Shown piece by piece: positions 1-8,305 of a stretch of DNA of 64,000 nt. Below the pieces are notes generated by a model. It ran no database searches. It had not been told where the DNA came from and saw nothing but the letters and a program-made list of their open reading frames with translations. How positions within the stretch are numbered: the stretch's first letter is position 1; every line of letters begins with the position of its first letter. This DNA comes from CAVSLM01 sp963728895. GTDB taxonomy: Bacteria > Pseudomonadota > Gammaproteobacteria > JBBQDK01. Made by a program: the position numbers and the translations under genes. The stretch is from positions 124,001 through 188,000 of the forward strand of contig CAVSLM010000008.1 of NCBI GenBank assembly GCA_963728895.1, written 5' to 3'.

Positions 1-444
1 CATTTCGCTCAACTCGGCGCCGGACAGACCACGGGTGAGGGCAGCAAGCGGCACCACGCGCGCGAAGCCGGCCTGTTCCGCGCGCTGGCGGATCAATTCG
101 GCGACCGCGGCGGTGTCGATGACTGGATCGGTGTCTGGGGGACAACAGAGGGTGGTGATCCCACCGACCGCCGCAGCACGCGTTTCACTCGCGATCGTGG
201 CCTTGTGCTCGAGCCCGGGTTCGCGCAGGCGTGTGCAGAGATCCACAAGTCCGGGACACACTACCAGACCCGAGGCATCAATCACGTGCTGTGGCGTAAA
301 CGCCGGTGGCGGGTCCCCGAGGCCCGCGATGAGGCCGCTGTCGATGAATACGTCCTGTACGCGATCAACCCCATAGGCAGGGTCGATTACGCGTCCGCCG
401 ACGATGCGCAATCGTTCTGCTGCCGCGGTACCGTCAATGCTCAT
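1..444 (-). CDS. pyrC': Dihydroorotase-like non-catalytic subunit PyrC' (partial)
   Basis: The N-terminal 148 residues are present; the gene runs off the left edge. It belongs to the dihydroorotase family (RLRIVGGRVIDPAYGVD, then LREPG). In active enzymes the metal-binding strand reads DxHxHxRxPG; here it reads VDLCTRLREPG, so both zinc-binding histidines are replaced by Cys and Arg. This matches the inactive PyrC' partner that, in Pseudomonas-type aspartate transcarbamoylase, holds PyrB together, so a working dihydroorotase must lie elsewhere. It is the last visible gene of the gshB-to-pyrC operon and is in the same frame as pyrB. An in-frame ATG at 489 would add 15 residues; I chose 444 because family homology begins just after it. 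Confidence 0.85.
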   Translation of the reverse strand, partial: MSIDGTAAAERLRIVGGRVIDPAYGVDRVQDVFIDSGLIAGLGDPPPAFTPQHVIDASGLVVCPGLVDLCTRLREPGLEHKATIASETRAAAVGGITTLCCPPDTDPVIDTAAVAELIRQRAEQAGFARVVPLAALTRGLSGAELSEM

Positions 445-543
445 GCCGGCGGGCCATGCGGCAGAGGTTTGCAGCTCGACGCAATCCATCGGGCGGGCGG
501 GGCATCCAGCTGCACCGTCGTGCCGGCCGGTCTCGGTTCTTCA

Positions 544-1509
544 TTAAGAGGCGACCTTGCTGCGCATCGCCAGCGACATGACCGCCATGCGCACGGCAAT
601 GCCATGGGTGACCTGTTGCAGGATAACCGATCGCGGTCCATCCGCCACTTCCGAGGTCATTTCGACGCCGCGGTTGATGGGGCCGGGATGCATGACGATG
701 GCGTCCGGTTTCGCGACCTGCAATTTCTCTGGCGTGAGTCCGTAGAGCTGGAAGTACTCGTGTTCGCTCGGCAGCAGCGCACCGCGCATGCGCTCATGCT
801 GCAGCCGCAGCATGATGATCACGTCAACGTCCGAGATGCCTTCGCGCAAATCGTGATAGGGATGCACCCCCAGGGTGCCGACTTCCGCGGGCAGCAGGGT
901 CTTCGGCGCGACCACCCGCACTTCACGCACGCCGACGGTGTTCAGGGCGTGGATCTGCGACCGCGCGACGCGTGAATGCAGGATGTCGCCGACGATGGCG
1001 ACCCGGAGTGCGTTGAAGTCTCCCTTGTGTCGCCGGATAGTAAACAGATCGAGCATTGCCTGCGTGGGATGGGCATGTCGCCCGTCGCCGGCATTCACCA
1101 CGCTCACGTGCGGGGCGACTTGCCGGGCGATGAAATGCGCGGCACCGCTTTCCGCATGACGCACGACGAACATGTCGCTGTGCATGGCTTCAAGATTGCG
1201 TAGGGTGTCGAGCAGTGTTTCGCCCTTGCTGGTCGCGGAGACCTCGACATTGATGTTGAGGACGTCGGCGGAGAGGCGTTTGGCGGCCAGCTCGAAGGTG
1301 GTGCGCGTTCGTGTGCTCGGCTCGAAGAACAGATTCACGATGGTCTTGCCGCGCAGCAGCGGCACCTTCTTCACGGACTGCTCGGCGACGCCGCTGAACG
1401 ATTCGGCGGTGTCGAGAATGTCGGTCAGAATGCTGCGGCCGAGCCCCTCGATGGTGAGGAAATGTCGCAGCCGACCCTGCGCGTCGACTTGCAGGTCGTC
1501 GTGCGTCAT
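544..1509 (-). CDS. pyrB: Aspartate carbamoyltransferase catalytic subunit PyrB
   Basis: It condenses carbamoyl phosphate with aspartate to carbamoyl aspartate, the committed step of cytoplasmic pyrimidine synthesis. The 321 residues are near the usual length with an N-terminal extension of about 15 residues, as in class A (PyrB-PyrC') enzymes. The carbamoyl-phosphate loop FFEPSTRTRTTFE (around residues 61-73) and the HPTQAMLD aspartate-side motif are both present. Its ATG overlaps the pyrR stop by four bases (ATGA), indicating translational coupling. Pairing with an inactive PyrC' downstream suggests a dodecameric class A holoenzyme; that assembly is inferred from family knowledge. Confidence 0.97.
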   Translation of the reverse strand: MTHDDLQVDAQGRLRHFLTIEGLGRSILTDILDTAESFSGVAEQSVKKVPLLRGKTIVNLFFEPSTRTRTTFELAAKRLSADVLNINVEVSATSKGETLLDTLRNLEAMHSDMFVVRHAESGAAHFIARQVAPHVSVVNAGDGRHAHPTQAMLDLFTIRRHKGDFNALRVAIVGDILHSRVARSQIHALNTVGVREVRVVAPKTLLPAEVGTLGVHPYHDLREGISDVDVIIMLRLQHERMRGALLPSEHEYFQLYGLTPEKLQVAKPDAIVMHPGPINRGVEMTSEVADGPRSVILQQVTHGIAVRMAVMSLAMRSKVAS

Positions 1510-2012
1510 GCGGCCCTCTGGATACTGAGGGCGAGCGGATCCGGCCCTGTGAGCTTCACGTGCTCCCCACTGCGCAGATCGAGATGCGTGCCGACCACGT
1601 TGGCCTGGATGGGCAGCTCGCGCCCGCTACGTTCGACCAGGACCGCGAGCAGCACCGAGGCCGGACGCCCATAATCGAAGATCTCGTTCAGGGCCGCGCG
1701 GATGGTGCGGCCGGTGTGCAGTACATCGTCCACCAGCACGATGTGGCGGTCATCGACATTAAACGGCAGGTTTGACGGACGCACCTGGGGATTCATCCCG
1801 ATGCGCGTGAAATCGTCCCTATAGAACGAAATATCGAGGCTGCCCAGCGGCTGCTCGAGGGCGAGCATGGCGTGCAGCCGCTTTGCAATCCATACGCCTC
1901 CGGTGTGAATGCCGACCATGGCCGCAGCAAGCACGTCCTGCATCTCCAGCAACTTCCGCAGGTCGCGGGCCATGTTCTGCAGCAACGCGTCCACTTCCCC
2001 GGCGTGGTTCAT
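1506..2012 (-). CDS. pyrR: PyrR: pyrimidine regulator / uracil phosphoribosyltransferase family
   Basis: A 168-residue type I phosphoribosyltransferase. The PRPP loop VLVDDVLHTGRTIRAAL is clear around residue 95, and the C-terminal half carries LVERSGRELPI and VGTHLD, typical of PyrR. In Gram-positives PyrR binds pyr mRNA; in pseudomonads it sits ahead of pyrB as here and affects pyr expression. Whether this one has RNA binding or UPRTase activity cannot be told from sequence. It overlaps ruvX upstream and pyrB downstream by four bases each, so it is embedded in one polycistronic unit. Confidence 0.95.
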   Translation of the reverse strand: MNHAGEVDALLQNMARDLRKLLEMQDVLAAAMVGIHTGGVWIAKRLHAMLALEQPLGSLDISFYRDDFTRIGMNPQVRPSNLPFNVDDRHIVLVDDVLHTGRTIRAALNEIFDYGRPASVLLAVLVERSGRELPIQANVVGTHLDLRSGEHVKLTGPDPLALSIQRAA

Positions 2013-2449
2013 CGATGTTCCCCCGTTTGCAGCCAGCTCTGCAGGATGAGCTGCGCCGCGACCTGGTCCAGTTCTCCGTCGGGCCGCCGGCTGCGTGCCG
2101 GCCCGGATCCACCGAGCAGCGACTGCGCTTCCGCGGAAGACAGACGCTCGTCCATGAAATGCACCGGCACCCTGAACCGCCCGTGCAGCCGGCGCGCGAA
2201 GCGCTGCGCGGCGCGCGTCATCTCCTGCGCGCTACCGTCGAGGCGGTACGGAATTCCCACCACCAGCCCATCGGGCTGCCACTGGGTAATCAACACGCTC
2301 AGCGCCTTCCAGTCGGGGACACCATCGACGGCGCCTAGCGTCTGTAGCGGACGCGCAGTGCGGGTGAGATCCTGCCCCACCGCAACGCCGATTCGCCGCA
2401 TTCCATGATCGAAGCCAAGGTAGGTTCTGGTGCGCTGCGCCGGAATCAT
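2009..2449 (-). CDS. ruvX: Putative pre-16S rRNA nuclease / Holliday junction resolvase YqgF
   Basis: A 146-residue YqgF/RuvX protein with an RNase H-like fold. Acidic and signature positions are visible: FDHGMRRIGVAVG near the N-terminus, FMDERLSS in the middle and the C-terminal DQVAAQLILQSWL helix with the third catalytic Asp. The family is linked to 5' maturation of 16S rRNA and, by fold, to resolvases. The stop overlaps the pyrR start by four bases; yqgE lies 36 bp upstream. The yqgE-ruvX-pyrR order is conserved in many gammaproteobacteria. Confidence 0.95.
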   Translation of the reverse strand: MIPAQRTRTYLGFDHGMRRIGVAVGQDLTRTARPLQTLGAVDGVPDWKALSVLITQWQPDGLVVGIPYRLDGSAQEMTRAAQRFARRLHGRFRVPVHFMDERLSSAEAQSLLGGSGPARSRRPDGELDQVAAQLILQSWLQTGEHR

Positions 2450-2485
2450 AATCGCGTCGCGCAGATTTTCGGAGAGACTACTGGA

Positions 2486-3055
2486 CTAGGCGTGCCCCGC
2501 ATCGGTCGACAGCAGATTCAGATCGATTCCAAGCAACCCGGCTGCGGCCGACCAGCGCTGGTCGTCGGGAATGTCGAAGAGGATGTGCGGATCGGCGGGA
2601 CCGCTCAGCCACGCATTGTCGGCGATCTCGCGCTCCAGCTGTCCCGCGCCCCAGCCGGCATAGCCCAGGGCGACGAGCGTACGTTCGGGGCCCTCGCCGC
2701 GCGCCATTGCGGAAAGCACGTCGCGGGAAGTGGTGACCGCAATGTCGTCCGTCACGCGCAACGATGAGTCCCAGGATCCCGGCGGCTGATGCAGGACAAA
2801 TCCACGTTCCTGTTGTACCGGTCCCCCCAGGTGGATGGGACGCGTGGAAACGCGACGATCCGCGGTGCTGAGATCCATCTGACCCAGCAAGTCTCCCAGC
2901 GTCAGATCGAGCGGTCGATTGATCACGATGCCGAGAGCGCCATCCGCGTTGTGCTCGCAGATGTAGGTGACGGTCTGGTGGAAATTCGGATCCACCAATG
3001 CCGGCATCGCAATTAGGAAATGGTTGGTGAGGAACCGCGGTTCTTCCATCGTCAT
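2486..3055 (-). CDS. UPF0301 family protein YqgE/AlgH
   Basis: About 189 residues of the YqgE/AlgH family. Recognisable blocks are LTNHFLIAMPALVDPNF at the start, GIVINRPL, HLGGPVQ and the GYAGWGAGQLE signature. Molecular function is unknown; family members are widespread and usually adjacent to ruvX, as here. I chose the ATG at 3055 because homology begins seven residues later. A GTG at 3109 overlaps the tonB stop as GTGA and would add 18 residues that look unlike the family, but coupling makes it a real alternative. Confidence 0.93.
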   Translation of the reverse strand: MTMEEPRFLTNHFLIAMPALVDPNFHQTVTYICEHNADGALGIVINRPLDLTLGDLLGQMDLSTADRRVSTRPIHLGGPVQQERGFVLHQPPGSWDSSLRVTDDIAVTTSRDVLSAMARGEGPERTLVALGYAGWGAGQLEREIADNAWLSGPADPHILFDIPDDQRWSAAAGLLGIDLNLLSTDAGHA

Positions 3056-3105
3056 AGTATCGGGTAGTTGCCGGAGCCCCGCAAGGGGCAGGGCCGCGGC
3101 CGGCG

Positions 3106-3978
3106 TCACTTGCTGAACAGGCGATTGCTGCTCAGGAATTCCCAGGTGCGGATGATGTGGAGTATGTCGGTTTCGTTGCGGATCTCGTCCGGGAATGGCG
3201 CAAACGGTGCCGCCAGACGCACGATCCGTTGCGCGGCGTCGTCCAGCAGCTGGTGGCCCGAAGAGCGCAGCAGGACGATGTTCTCGATGCCTCCGTCGGA
3301 ACGCACCGCCACGTCGAGCAGCAACGCCCCGGAAAGTCGGTTGCGGCGTGCCTCGTCAGGGTAGTTGAGATTGCCAATGCGCTCCACCTTGGCCACCCAC
3401 GCTTCCATGTAGCTCGCGTATTTGTATTCGCGCGTCTTGGCGGAAATGCTCTTCTGCCGTGGCCGCTTGGAGTAAGCCACCAGCGCTTCGTTGAGCTGAT
3501 TGCTGAGGGTGGCGATGCGCATGCTGCGGTTCATCAGCTCCGCGGCCGAAAGCTGCGGCGGCTTGACCGGCGGAGGCGCCACATCGACCACCGTGTCGCT
3601 GTGCTCCAGCTGCGTCAGCACCTGCGCGCGCGGCGCCGGGTGTGGCAATTCGGGTTCGAGCGGTTGCGGCTTTGGCGCCTCGGCAGGTGACTTGTCCGGC
3701 ATTGGCGGTGGCTGGCGCGGGTGCACCGGCTCTGCGACGTTGCCGCTGCCGTCCTGATTTGCCTGAGCCAGATAGTCTGGATCCTTCGGCGTCTCGCGCG
3801 AGCGGGTCTGTACCAGGATGACGTCGAGCACGGGGTTTTGCTCCGTCTCCGGAACCTGGGCGCTAAAACTGACGCCGAAGATGACAATCGCGTGCAGGGT
3901 GGCCGCGACCAGCACCATCAGGCCGAGCCGATCGTTGCTGCTCAGGTGCCTGGGCGATCTGTATGGACGACGACTCAT
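3106..3978 (-). CDS. TonB-like energy-transducing protein (TonB3 position)
   Basis: A 290-residue TonB-family protein. A single membrane segment lies near residues 17-38 (RLGLMVLVAATLHAIVIFG), followed by a proline-rich periplasmic stretch around residues 85-120 and a C-terminal TonB domain from about residue 190 (YMEAWVAKVERIGNLNYP, LLLDVAVRSDGGIENI). It sits where P. aeruginosa carries tonB3, a gene tied to twitching motility, next to the pil-chp cluster; a role in pilus function rather than iron uptake is an inference from position. The start at 3978 overlaps the preceding gene by four bases; the open frame extends further upstream, but without family similarity. Confidence 0.93.
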   Translation of the reverse strand: MSRRPYRSPRHLSSNDRLGLMVLVAATLHAIVIFGVSFSAQVPETEQNPVLDVILVQTRSRETPKDPDYLAQANQDGSGNVAEPVHPRQPPPMPDKSPAEAPKPQPLEPELPHPAPRAQVLTQLEHSDTVVDVAPPPVKPPQLSAAELMNRSMRIATLSNQLNEALVAYSKRPRQKSISAKTREYKYASYMEAWVAKVERIGNLNYPDEARRNRLSGALLLDVAVRSDGGIENIVLLRSSGHQLLDDAAQRIVRLAAPFAPFPDEIRNETDILHIIRTWEFLSSNRLFSK

Positions 3979-4522
3979 GCGCGGAGCGGTTGTAGGCGGT
4001 CGAGTATGGCACCGGCGATGATACCTCCGATAAAGCCGAAGAGCAGCGCCGCAGTCATCAATATGGGCAACAGGTGGAACAGCGCAGGATGGGGGATGAA
4101 CAGCCGGTAGGCGACGGCGAACTGTCCCGCCATGTGAGCCAGTGCCGCGAGCACGCTGTAGCCGATCGGCCCCAACCCCCGTCCCGGCAGCAGACTGCCG
4201 AGCCGAGCACAATCGTGGCGCTGAGCATGCCGCTGAAGCTCAGCAGGAAGGTCGGCGACAGGAACGTGCCGAGCAGCATGCTCCCGACCAGAACGCGAAG
4301 AGCGGCAACCCACGCGGCAGTGCGCCACCCGAAGCGTATGAGCACCGCGATGGTCACCACGTTGGCGAGCCCCGGCTTGATGCCCGGCAGGGGGCTGGGC
4401 AATGCACTCTCGACGATGCTGATGGTGATCGCCAGCGCCGCCAGCCAAGCGACCAGGTGGTCTTCACGGGTAGTGGTGATCTGCAGGGGCAATCGCTCTG
4501 GCCGCAGGTGGGAGGCGCGCAT
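3975..4522 (-). pseudogene. Gx transporter family protein (Hpre_diP_synt_I), frameshifted
   Basis: A small multi-helix membrane protein of the family once annotated as heptaprenyl diphosphate synthase component I. The N-terminal part reads in one frame from 4522 (LVAWLAALAITISIVESALP, GIKPGLANVVTI, FLLSFSGMLSATIVLGS) and the C-terminal part in another (GLGPIGYSVLAALAHMAGQF, FGFIGGIIAGAIL) to the stop at 3975. The break coincides with a perfect 5-bp tandem duplication, CCGAG twice at 4198-4207; removing one copy restores LGSLLPGRGLGP. The restored C-terminus overlaps the tonB ATG by four bases, as expected of an intact operon gene. The family normally travels with ApbE and NusG-domain-II proteins, as here. 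It may be a true pseudogene or an assembly error. Confidence 0.85.
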
Positions 4523-4527
4523 CGAGA

Positions 4528-4887
4528 CTAGAAACTGACAGCGTCATAGCATCGTTCGGCGCCGACAATCTGCGCGGTCACGTGGTTGGGCAGACAGGCC
4601 GCCAGCTCTCCGCTGTGGGAAAGCCAGCCCGTGTGGACGCAGACCTTGCCCTGGCAGGGCGAGGAGAGGAAACGAAGGCGCCCGTCCCGTACTTCCAGGA
4701 CGCTGGTGCCCAGCGCCCCCGCGACGCTCAAGCGCCGGTCTTGCCGCAGCGAAACCACCGCCTGCAGTTTGCCGTCGACCCAAATCTCGGCGTCCGTGCC
4801 CGGTGCACCCGGATTCCAGAAGCGCGCGTACAGGTAAGGCAGTAATGCCAGCGCCGCCAGAAGCACCACGACATCAGCGCGCGTCAT
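4528..4887 (-). CDS. NusG domain II-containing membrane-anchored protein
   Basis: A 119-residue protein with one N-terminal membrane helix (VVVLLAALALLPYLYARF) and a small extracytoplasmic NusG-II domain. The domain carries the typical Cys pattern PCQGKVCVHTGW followed by AACLPNHV. Such proteins co-occur with ApbE and Gx transporters in extracytoplasmic flavinylation or electron-transfer gene sets. It overlaps apbE by 14 bp and precedes the Gx gene by 5 bp. Its biochemical role is not established; the electron-transfer link is from family context. Confidence 0.9.
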   Translation of the reverse strand: MTRADVVVLLAALALLPYLYARFWNPGAPGTDAEIWVDGKLQAVVSLRQDRRLSVAGALGTSVLEVRDGRLRFLSSPCQGKVCVHTGWLSHSGELAACLPNHVTAQIVGAERCYDAVSF

Positions 4888-5926
4888 CGGGGTCCTGCAC
4901 CAGGATCGCAGGTGGAGGATCGGTCTCGAAGCGCACGCGTGCAGCCATCGCGGGGGTGAGGTGAACCTCGCCGGCGGTGTCCACGAGCATCACGTAGCGC
5001 GCGCCCATTCGGTGTGCCAGTTTCAGCCAGCCGTCGGGGCCTGCCACCAGCAGGGCATTGGCGGTGGGCTCCGCCGTGCTGCCGTTACGGCGGATCACGG
5101 TGACGGAAGTTGCGCCCCGCGCCGGTGCGCCGGTGCGGGGATCGATGATGTGGTGATAGCGCCGCCCTTCAAAGTCGTAGTAGCGCTCGTAATCGCCGGA
5201 GGTGATTACACTCTCATCGCCGCTGACCTCCAGCGCTGCAATCATTCCCGGTGCGCGTGGATGCCGGATGCCGATGCGCCACGGGCGCCCACCGTGGCGA
5301 CCGATGGCGCGCAGGTCGCCCCCGGCATTGACGATGGCATTGGCGATGCCGAGCCGTCGTAGCGTCGCCACCGCCTGGTCCACGCCGTAACCCTTGGCGA
5401 TGGCGCCGAAATCGAGCTGGACGGCGGGATTGTCGCTGCGTAACAGGTACCCATCGACATGCAGGTCGCTCATGCGCGCATGCGCGCTCACCAGCCGGGC
5501 GATGGCACTGGCTGGCGGCGGGGGACCGCGCGGCAGCGCATCGGAGTGAAAACCCCACAGCGCCACGAGCGCGCCGATGGCGGGCTCGAACAGTCCGCCG
5601 CTTTGCTCCGACATCTGCCGCGCCTTGGCGAGGAGCGGCAGCATCGACGGTGCCACGCTGAAGGAGCGGCCGGAAGGCAGCCGTTGGTTGATCGTTGCCA
5701 GCGCTCCGGGCTTCCAGGCGTGCCAGGTATGTTCCATCTGCACGAATTGCCGCCGGATCTCCGTGCTCGCGCGCGTGCCGAGCGCATCGTCCACGCCGTA
5801 CAGCGTGAGCTCGACCAGGGTTCCGAAGGCCAGGAACTGATCGTAATAGACCGGTGCCTGATGCCGGCAGCCGCCGAGCAGCGCTAGCGCGCAAGCCCCG
5901 ATCACCCAGCGTCGCGCCCCGCCCAT
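4874..5926 (-). CDS. apbE: FAD:protein FMN transferase ApbE (lipoprotein)
   Basis: It transfers FMN from FAD to a Thr/Ser of periplasmic target proteins such as Rnf/Nqr subunits. From the ATG at 5926 the protein starts MGGARRWVIGACALALLGGC, a lipoprotein signal with Cys at the lipobox, which is why I prefer it over the ATG at 5974 (16 more residues, overlapping gshB). Family features are ALWGFHSD, LDFGAIAKGYGVD, NAGGDLRAIG and YHHIIDPRTGAP, the last carrying metal and flavin contacts. No Rnf or Nqr target gene is present in this window, so the substrate is elsewhere or unusual. Confidence 0.95.
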   Translation of the reverse strand: MGGARRWVIGACALALLGGCRHQAPVYYDQFLAFGTLVELTLYGVDDALGTRASTEIRRQFVQMEHTWHAWKPGALATINQRLPSGRSFSVAPSMLPLLAKARQMSEQSGGLFEPAIGALVALWGFHSDALPRGPPPPASAIARLVSAHARMSDLHVDGYLLRSDNPAVQLDFGAIAKGYGVDQAVATLRRLGIANAIVNAGGDLRAIGRHGGRPWRIGIRHPRAPGMIAALEVSGDESVITSGDYERYYDFEGRRYHHIIDPRTGAPARGATSVTVIRRNGSTAEPTANALLVAGPDGWLKLAHRMGARYVMLVDTAGEVHLTPAMAARVRFETDPPPAILVQDPDDAR

Positions 5927-5960
5927 TACGCCTCGGTATCGCGGTGCTGCGCAGAGCCGT

Positions 5961-6914
5961 TCAGCCGTGGGCATGCCCGGCGTTGAGCCCGGCCTCCACG
6001 CGGTCCAGCAATTTACCGGCGATGTTCAGTCCGAACTGCTGGTCGAGCTCGCGTATGCAGGTGGGGCTGGTGACGTTGATCTCGGTGAGAAAGTCGCCGA
6101 TCACGTCCAGTCCCACGAACAGCAGGCCCTTGGCGCGCAAGGCGGGACCGACCTCGGCGCAGATCCAACGATCGCGCACGCTGAGCGGCTGTCCGACACC
6201 GCGGCCTCCGGCGGCGAGATTGCCCCGCGCCTCTCCCGGCGCCGGTACGCGGGCTAGCGCGTACGGCACCGGCTCACCGTCGATCAACAGGATGCGCTTG
6301 TCGCCGGCGCTGATCTCGGGCAGGAAGCGCTGGGCCATGGCGAAACGGGCGCCGTGGCCGGTAAGCGTCTCGATGATCACTCCGGTGTTGAGATCGCCGG
6401 CACCCAGGCGGAATACCGAGGTGCCACCCATGCCTCCGAGTGGCTTCAGCACGATCTCCCCTTGCTCGGCGAGGAACTCCCGTATGTGCGCGCCGTCGCG
6501 GGTGACCAGTGTCGGTGGACAACATTGCGGGAACCACGCCGTGTAGAGCTTCTCGTTGGCATCGCGCAGCGCCTGCGGGGCGTTGATCACCCAGGTCTGC
6601 GCGCGTTCCAGCAGATACGTGGTGTAGATGTACTCCATGTCGAACGGCGGATCCTTGCGCATCATGATCGCGTTCAGCTGCGAAAGGGGACCGATCTCCG
6701 GCGCCTGCAGTTCGAACCAGTCCCCGGGATCATCGCGGACGGTCAGTCGGCGCATGCGTCCGTAGCCCTGTCCGTCGCGCAGGAACAGGTCCGATTGCTC
6801 CAGATAGCGGATCGACCAGCCGCGGCGCTGCGCCTCGAGCAGCATGGCGAACGTGCTGTCCTTTTTCACGTGTATGGACCCGATCGGATCCATGACGACG
6901 CCGAGCTCGATCAT
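5961..6914 (-). CDS. gshB: Glutathione synthetase GshB
   Basis: An ATP-grasp ligase joining gamma-glutamylcysteine and glycine to give glutathione in the cytosol. From the ATG at 6914 it is 317 residues, the normal length, starting MIELGVVMDPIGSIHVKKDS. ATP-grasp elements are visible: VLKPLGGMGGTSVFR, RFLPEISAGDKRILLIDGEP and the C-terminal INVTSPTCIREL. It is the first gene of the minus-strand operon and is divergent from pilG, the same arrangement as in pseudomonads. The open frame extends to 7052 but that extension is not family-like. Confidence 0.97.
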   Translation of the reverse strand: MIELGVVMDPIGSIHVKKDSTFAMLLEAQRRGWSIRYLEQSDLFLRDGQGYGRMRRLTVRDDPGDWFELQAPEIGPLSQLNAIMMRKDPPFDMEYIYTTYLLERAQTWVINAPQALRDANEKLYTAWFPQCCPPTLVTRDGAHIREFLAEQGEIVLKPLGGMGGTSVFRLGAGDLNTGVIIETLTGHGARFAMAQRFLPEISAGDKRILLIDGEPVPYALARVPAPGEARGNLAAGGRGVGQPLSVRDRWICAEVGPALRAKGLLFVGLDVIGDFLTEINVTSPTCIRELDQQFGLNIAGKLLDRVEAGLNAGHAHG

Positions 6915-7422
6915 CGCGTGACGGCCGACCACTGGGGCATGGGCCGGCGAGTATAGCAGTCGCAAAGCGCCGTCCCCAGCCGGGTGGCCGGCAACCGCCG
7001 GCGCGCTGCCTCTGCCTTTCCAGACCGCCGAGATGCCGCTCTCGGGGACCACGCCCCCCGCCTGTCCTCCGGCGGCAATTTTCCGCCACGCGGCCGCGGC
7101 ATGATCGCTTCAGCCGTCTGCTCGAGCGGGCTGCGCATGCGCTCGGCGGCGCTGTGGGATTTTGCCGCGACCCGCCGGAATACCATGGTTTTGGCTTGCC
7201 TATCAGGCATCTGTCTGCGATTCAAGCCGCGGGGGACCGACCCCGCCAGCGCCTGCGGGACTCGGGACCCCGCGCCTGTCCCGGCCGACGAGGCCTGCCC
7301 AACGGTGCCATGGAATGGAAGTTGCTTCGCGGCAATGCGCGCACATTGCGAGGGTGCCTGAGCGCGATTCCAAAACGCCAAGCGCGAGGCAAGTGAAGGC
7401 GACACGTGACGAACTGGCGACC
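6915..7422. other. Divergent intergenic region gshB / pilG
   Basis: This 508-bp stretch should hold the promoters for both the gshB and pilG operons. I see no convincing gene: overlapping short frames on both strands lack family similarity. No consensus sigma70 promoter stands out, and I could not place a transcription start. Confidence 0.4.
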
Positions 7423-7869
7423 ATGAATATTCTACACGACCGATCCGGCGATCACCCGCCGGTTGTGGACTCCACGACGGCCGAGGACAGCGGAACGGTC
7501 CTCAAGGTCATGGTGATCGACGACAGCAACACCATCCGCCGCACCGCGGAGACCCTGCTGCGCAAGGAGGGCTGCGATGTGGTTACAGCCGTCGATGGCT
7601 TCGAAGCGCTGGCGAAAATAGCTGAATACCGGCCCGACATCATTTTTGTCGACGTGATGATGCCGCGCCTCGACGGCTATCAGACCTGCGCACTGATCAA
7701 GCACAACCGCGAGTTTCAGCATACCCCGGTCATCATGCTGTCCAGCAAGGACGGGCTCTTTGATCGTGCCCGGGGACGGGTGGTCGGTTCGGAGCAATAC
7801 CTGACCAAGCCGTTTACCCGGGAAGAACTGCTCGGGGCCATCAAGACCCACACGCACCGGGCGCAGTAA
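7423..7869 (+). CDS. pilG: Twitching motility response regulator PilG
   Basis: A single-domain CheY-like receiver of 148 residues. The acidic pocket (KVMVIDDS), phospho-acceptor Asp in FVDVMMPRLDGYQ, the conserved Ser in IMLSSKDG and Lys in LTKPFTREEL are all present. The LRKEGCDVVTAVDGFEALAK and DRARGRVVGSEQ segments are characteristic of PilG. It begins the Pil-Chp chemosensory operon that controls type IV pilus extension and cAMP signalling. An N-terminal extension of about 28 residues precedes the receiver; the ATG at 7423 was chosen because upstream sequence in frame is not family-like. Confidence 0.96.
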   Translation: MNILHDRSGDHPPVVDSTTAEDSGTVLKVMVIDDSNTIRRTAETLLRKEGCDVVTAVDGFEALAKIAEYRPDIIFVDVMMPRLDGYQTCALIKHNREFQHTPVIMLSSKDGLFDRARGRVVGSEQYLTKPFTREELLGAIKTHTHRAQ

Positions 7870-7939
7870 TGCCCGGGACGCGGCAAGCCGGCGGTTCACT
7901 CGCAGCGCGGCGGATTCGCCGGTACCCGAAGGACGAGCC

Positions 7940-8305
7940 ATGGCCCACGTGCTGATCGTCGACGATTCACCCACCGATATCTACGTCCTGAAACGCATGC
8001 TGGAGCGCAACGGACACGAGGCTTCCGCCGTGACCACCGCGGAGCAGGGTATCGCGGCGGCCAGAGCACAGCGGCCGGACATCATTCTCATGGACGTCGT
8101 GATGCCCGGCCTGAACGGCTTCCAGGCCACTCGGCAACTTTCACGTGATCCGCAGACCGCACGCATTCCGGTCATCATCGTCAGCACCAAGAACCAGGAC
8201 ACCGACCGCATCTGGGGGCTGCGCCAGGGGGCGCGCGAATATGTCACCAAACCTGTCGAGGAGCACGAGCTGCTCGGCAAAATCGCGGACCTGCTCGATG
8301 GCTAG
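7940..8305 (+). CDS. pilH: Twitching motility response regulator PilH
   Basis: A 121-residue stand-alone receiver domain with MAHVLIVDDSPTD, phospho-acceptor Asp in ILMDVVMPGLNGFQ and the switch Lys in YVTKPVEEHELL. The STKNQDTDRIWGLRQGA segment is typical of PilH, the second response regulator of the Pil-Chp system, which antagonises or balances PilG in pilus retraction. It follows pilG by 70 bp and overlaps pilI by 8 bp. Confidence 0.96.
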   Translation: MAHVLIVDDSPTDIYVLKRMLERNGHEASAVTTAEQGIAAARAQRPDIILMDVVMPGLNGFQATRQLSRDPQTARIPVIIVSTKNQDTDRIWGLRQGAREYVTKPVEEHELLGKIADLLDG

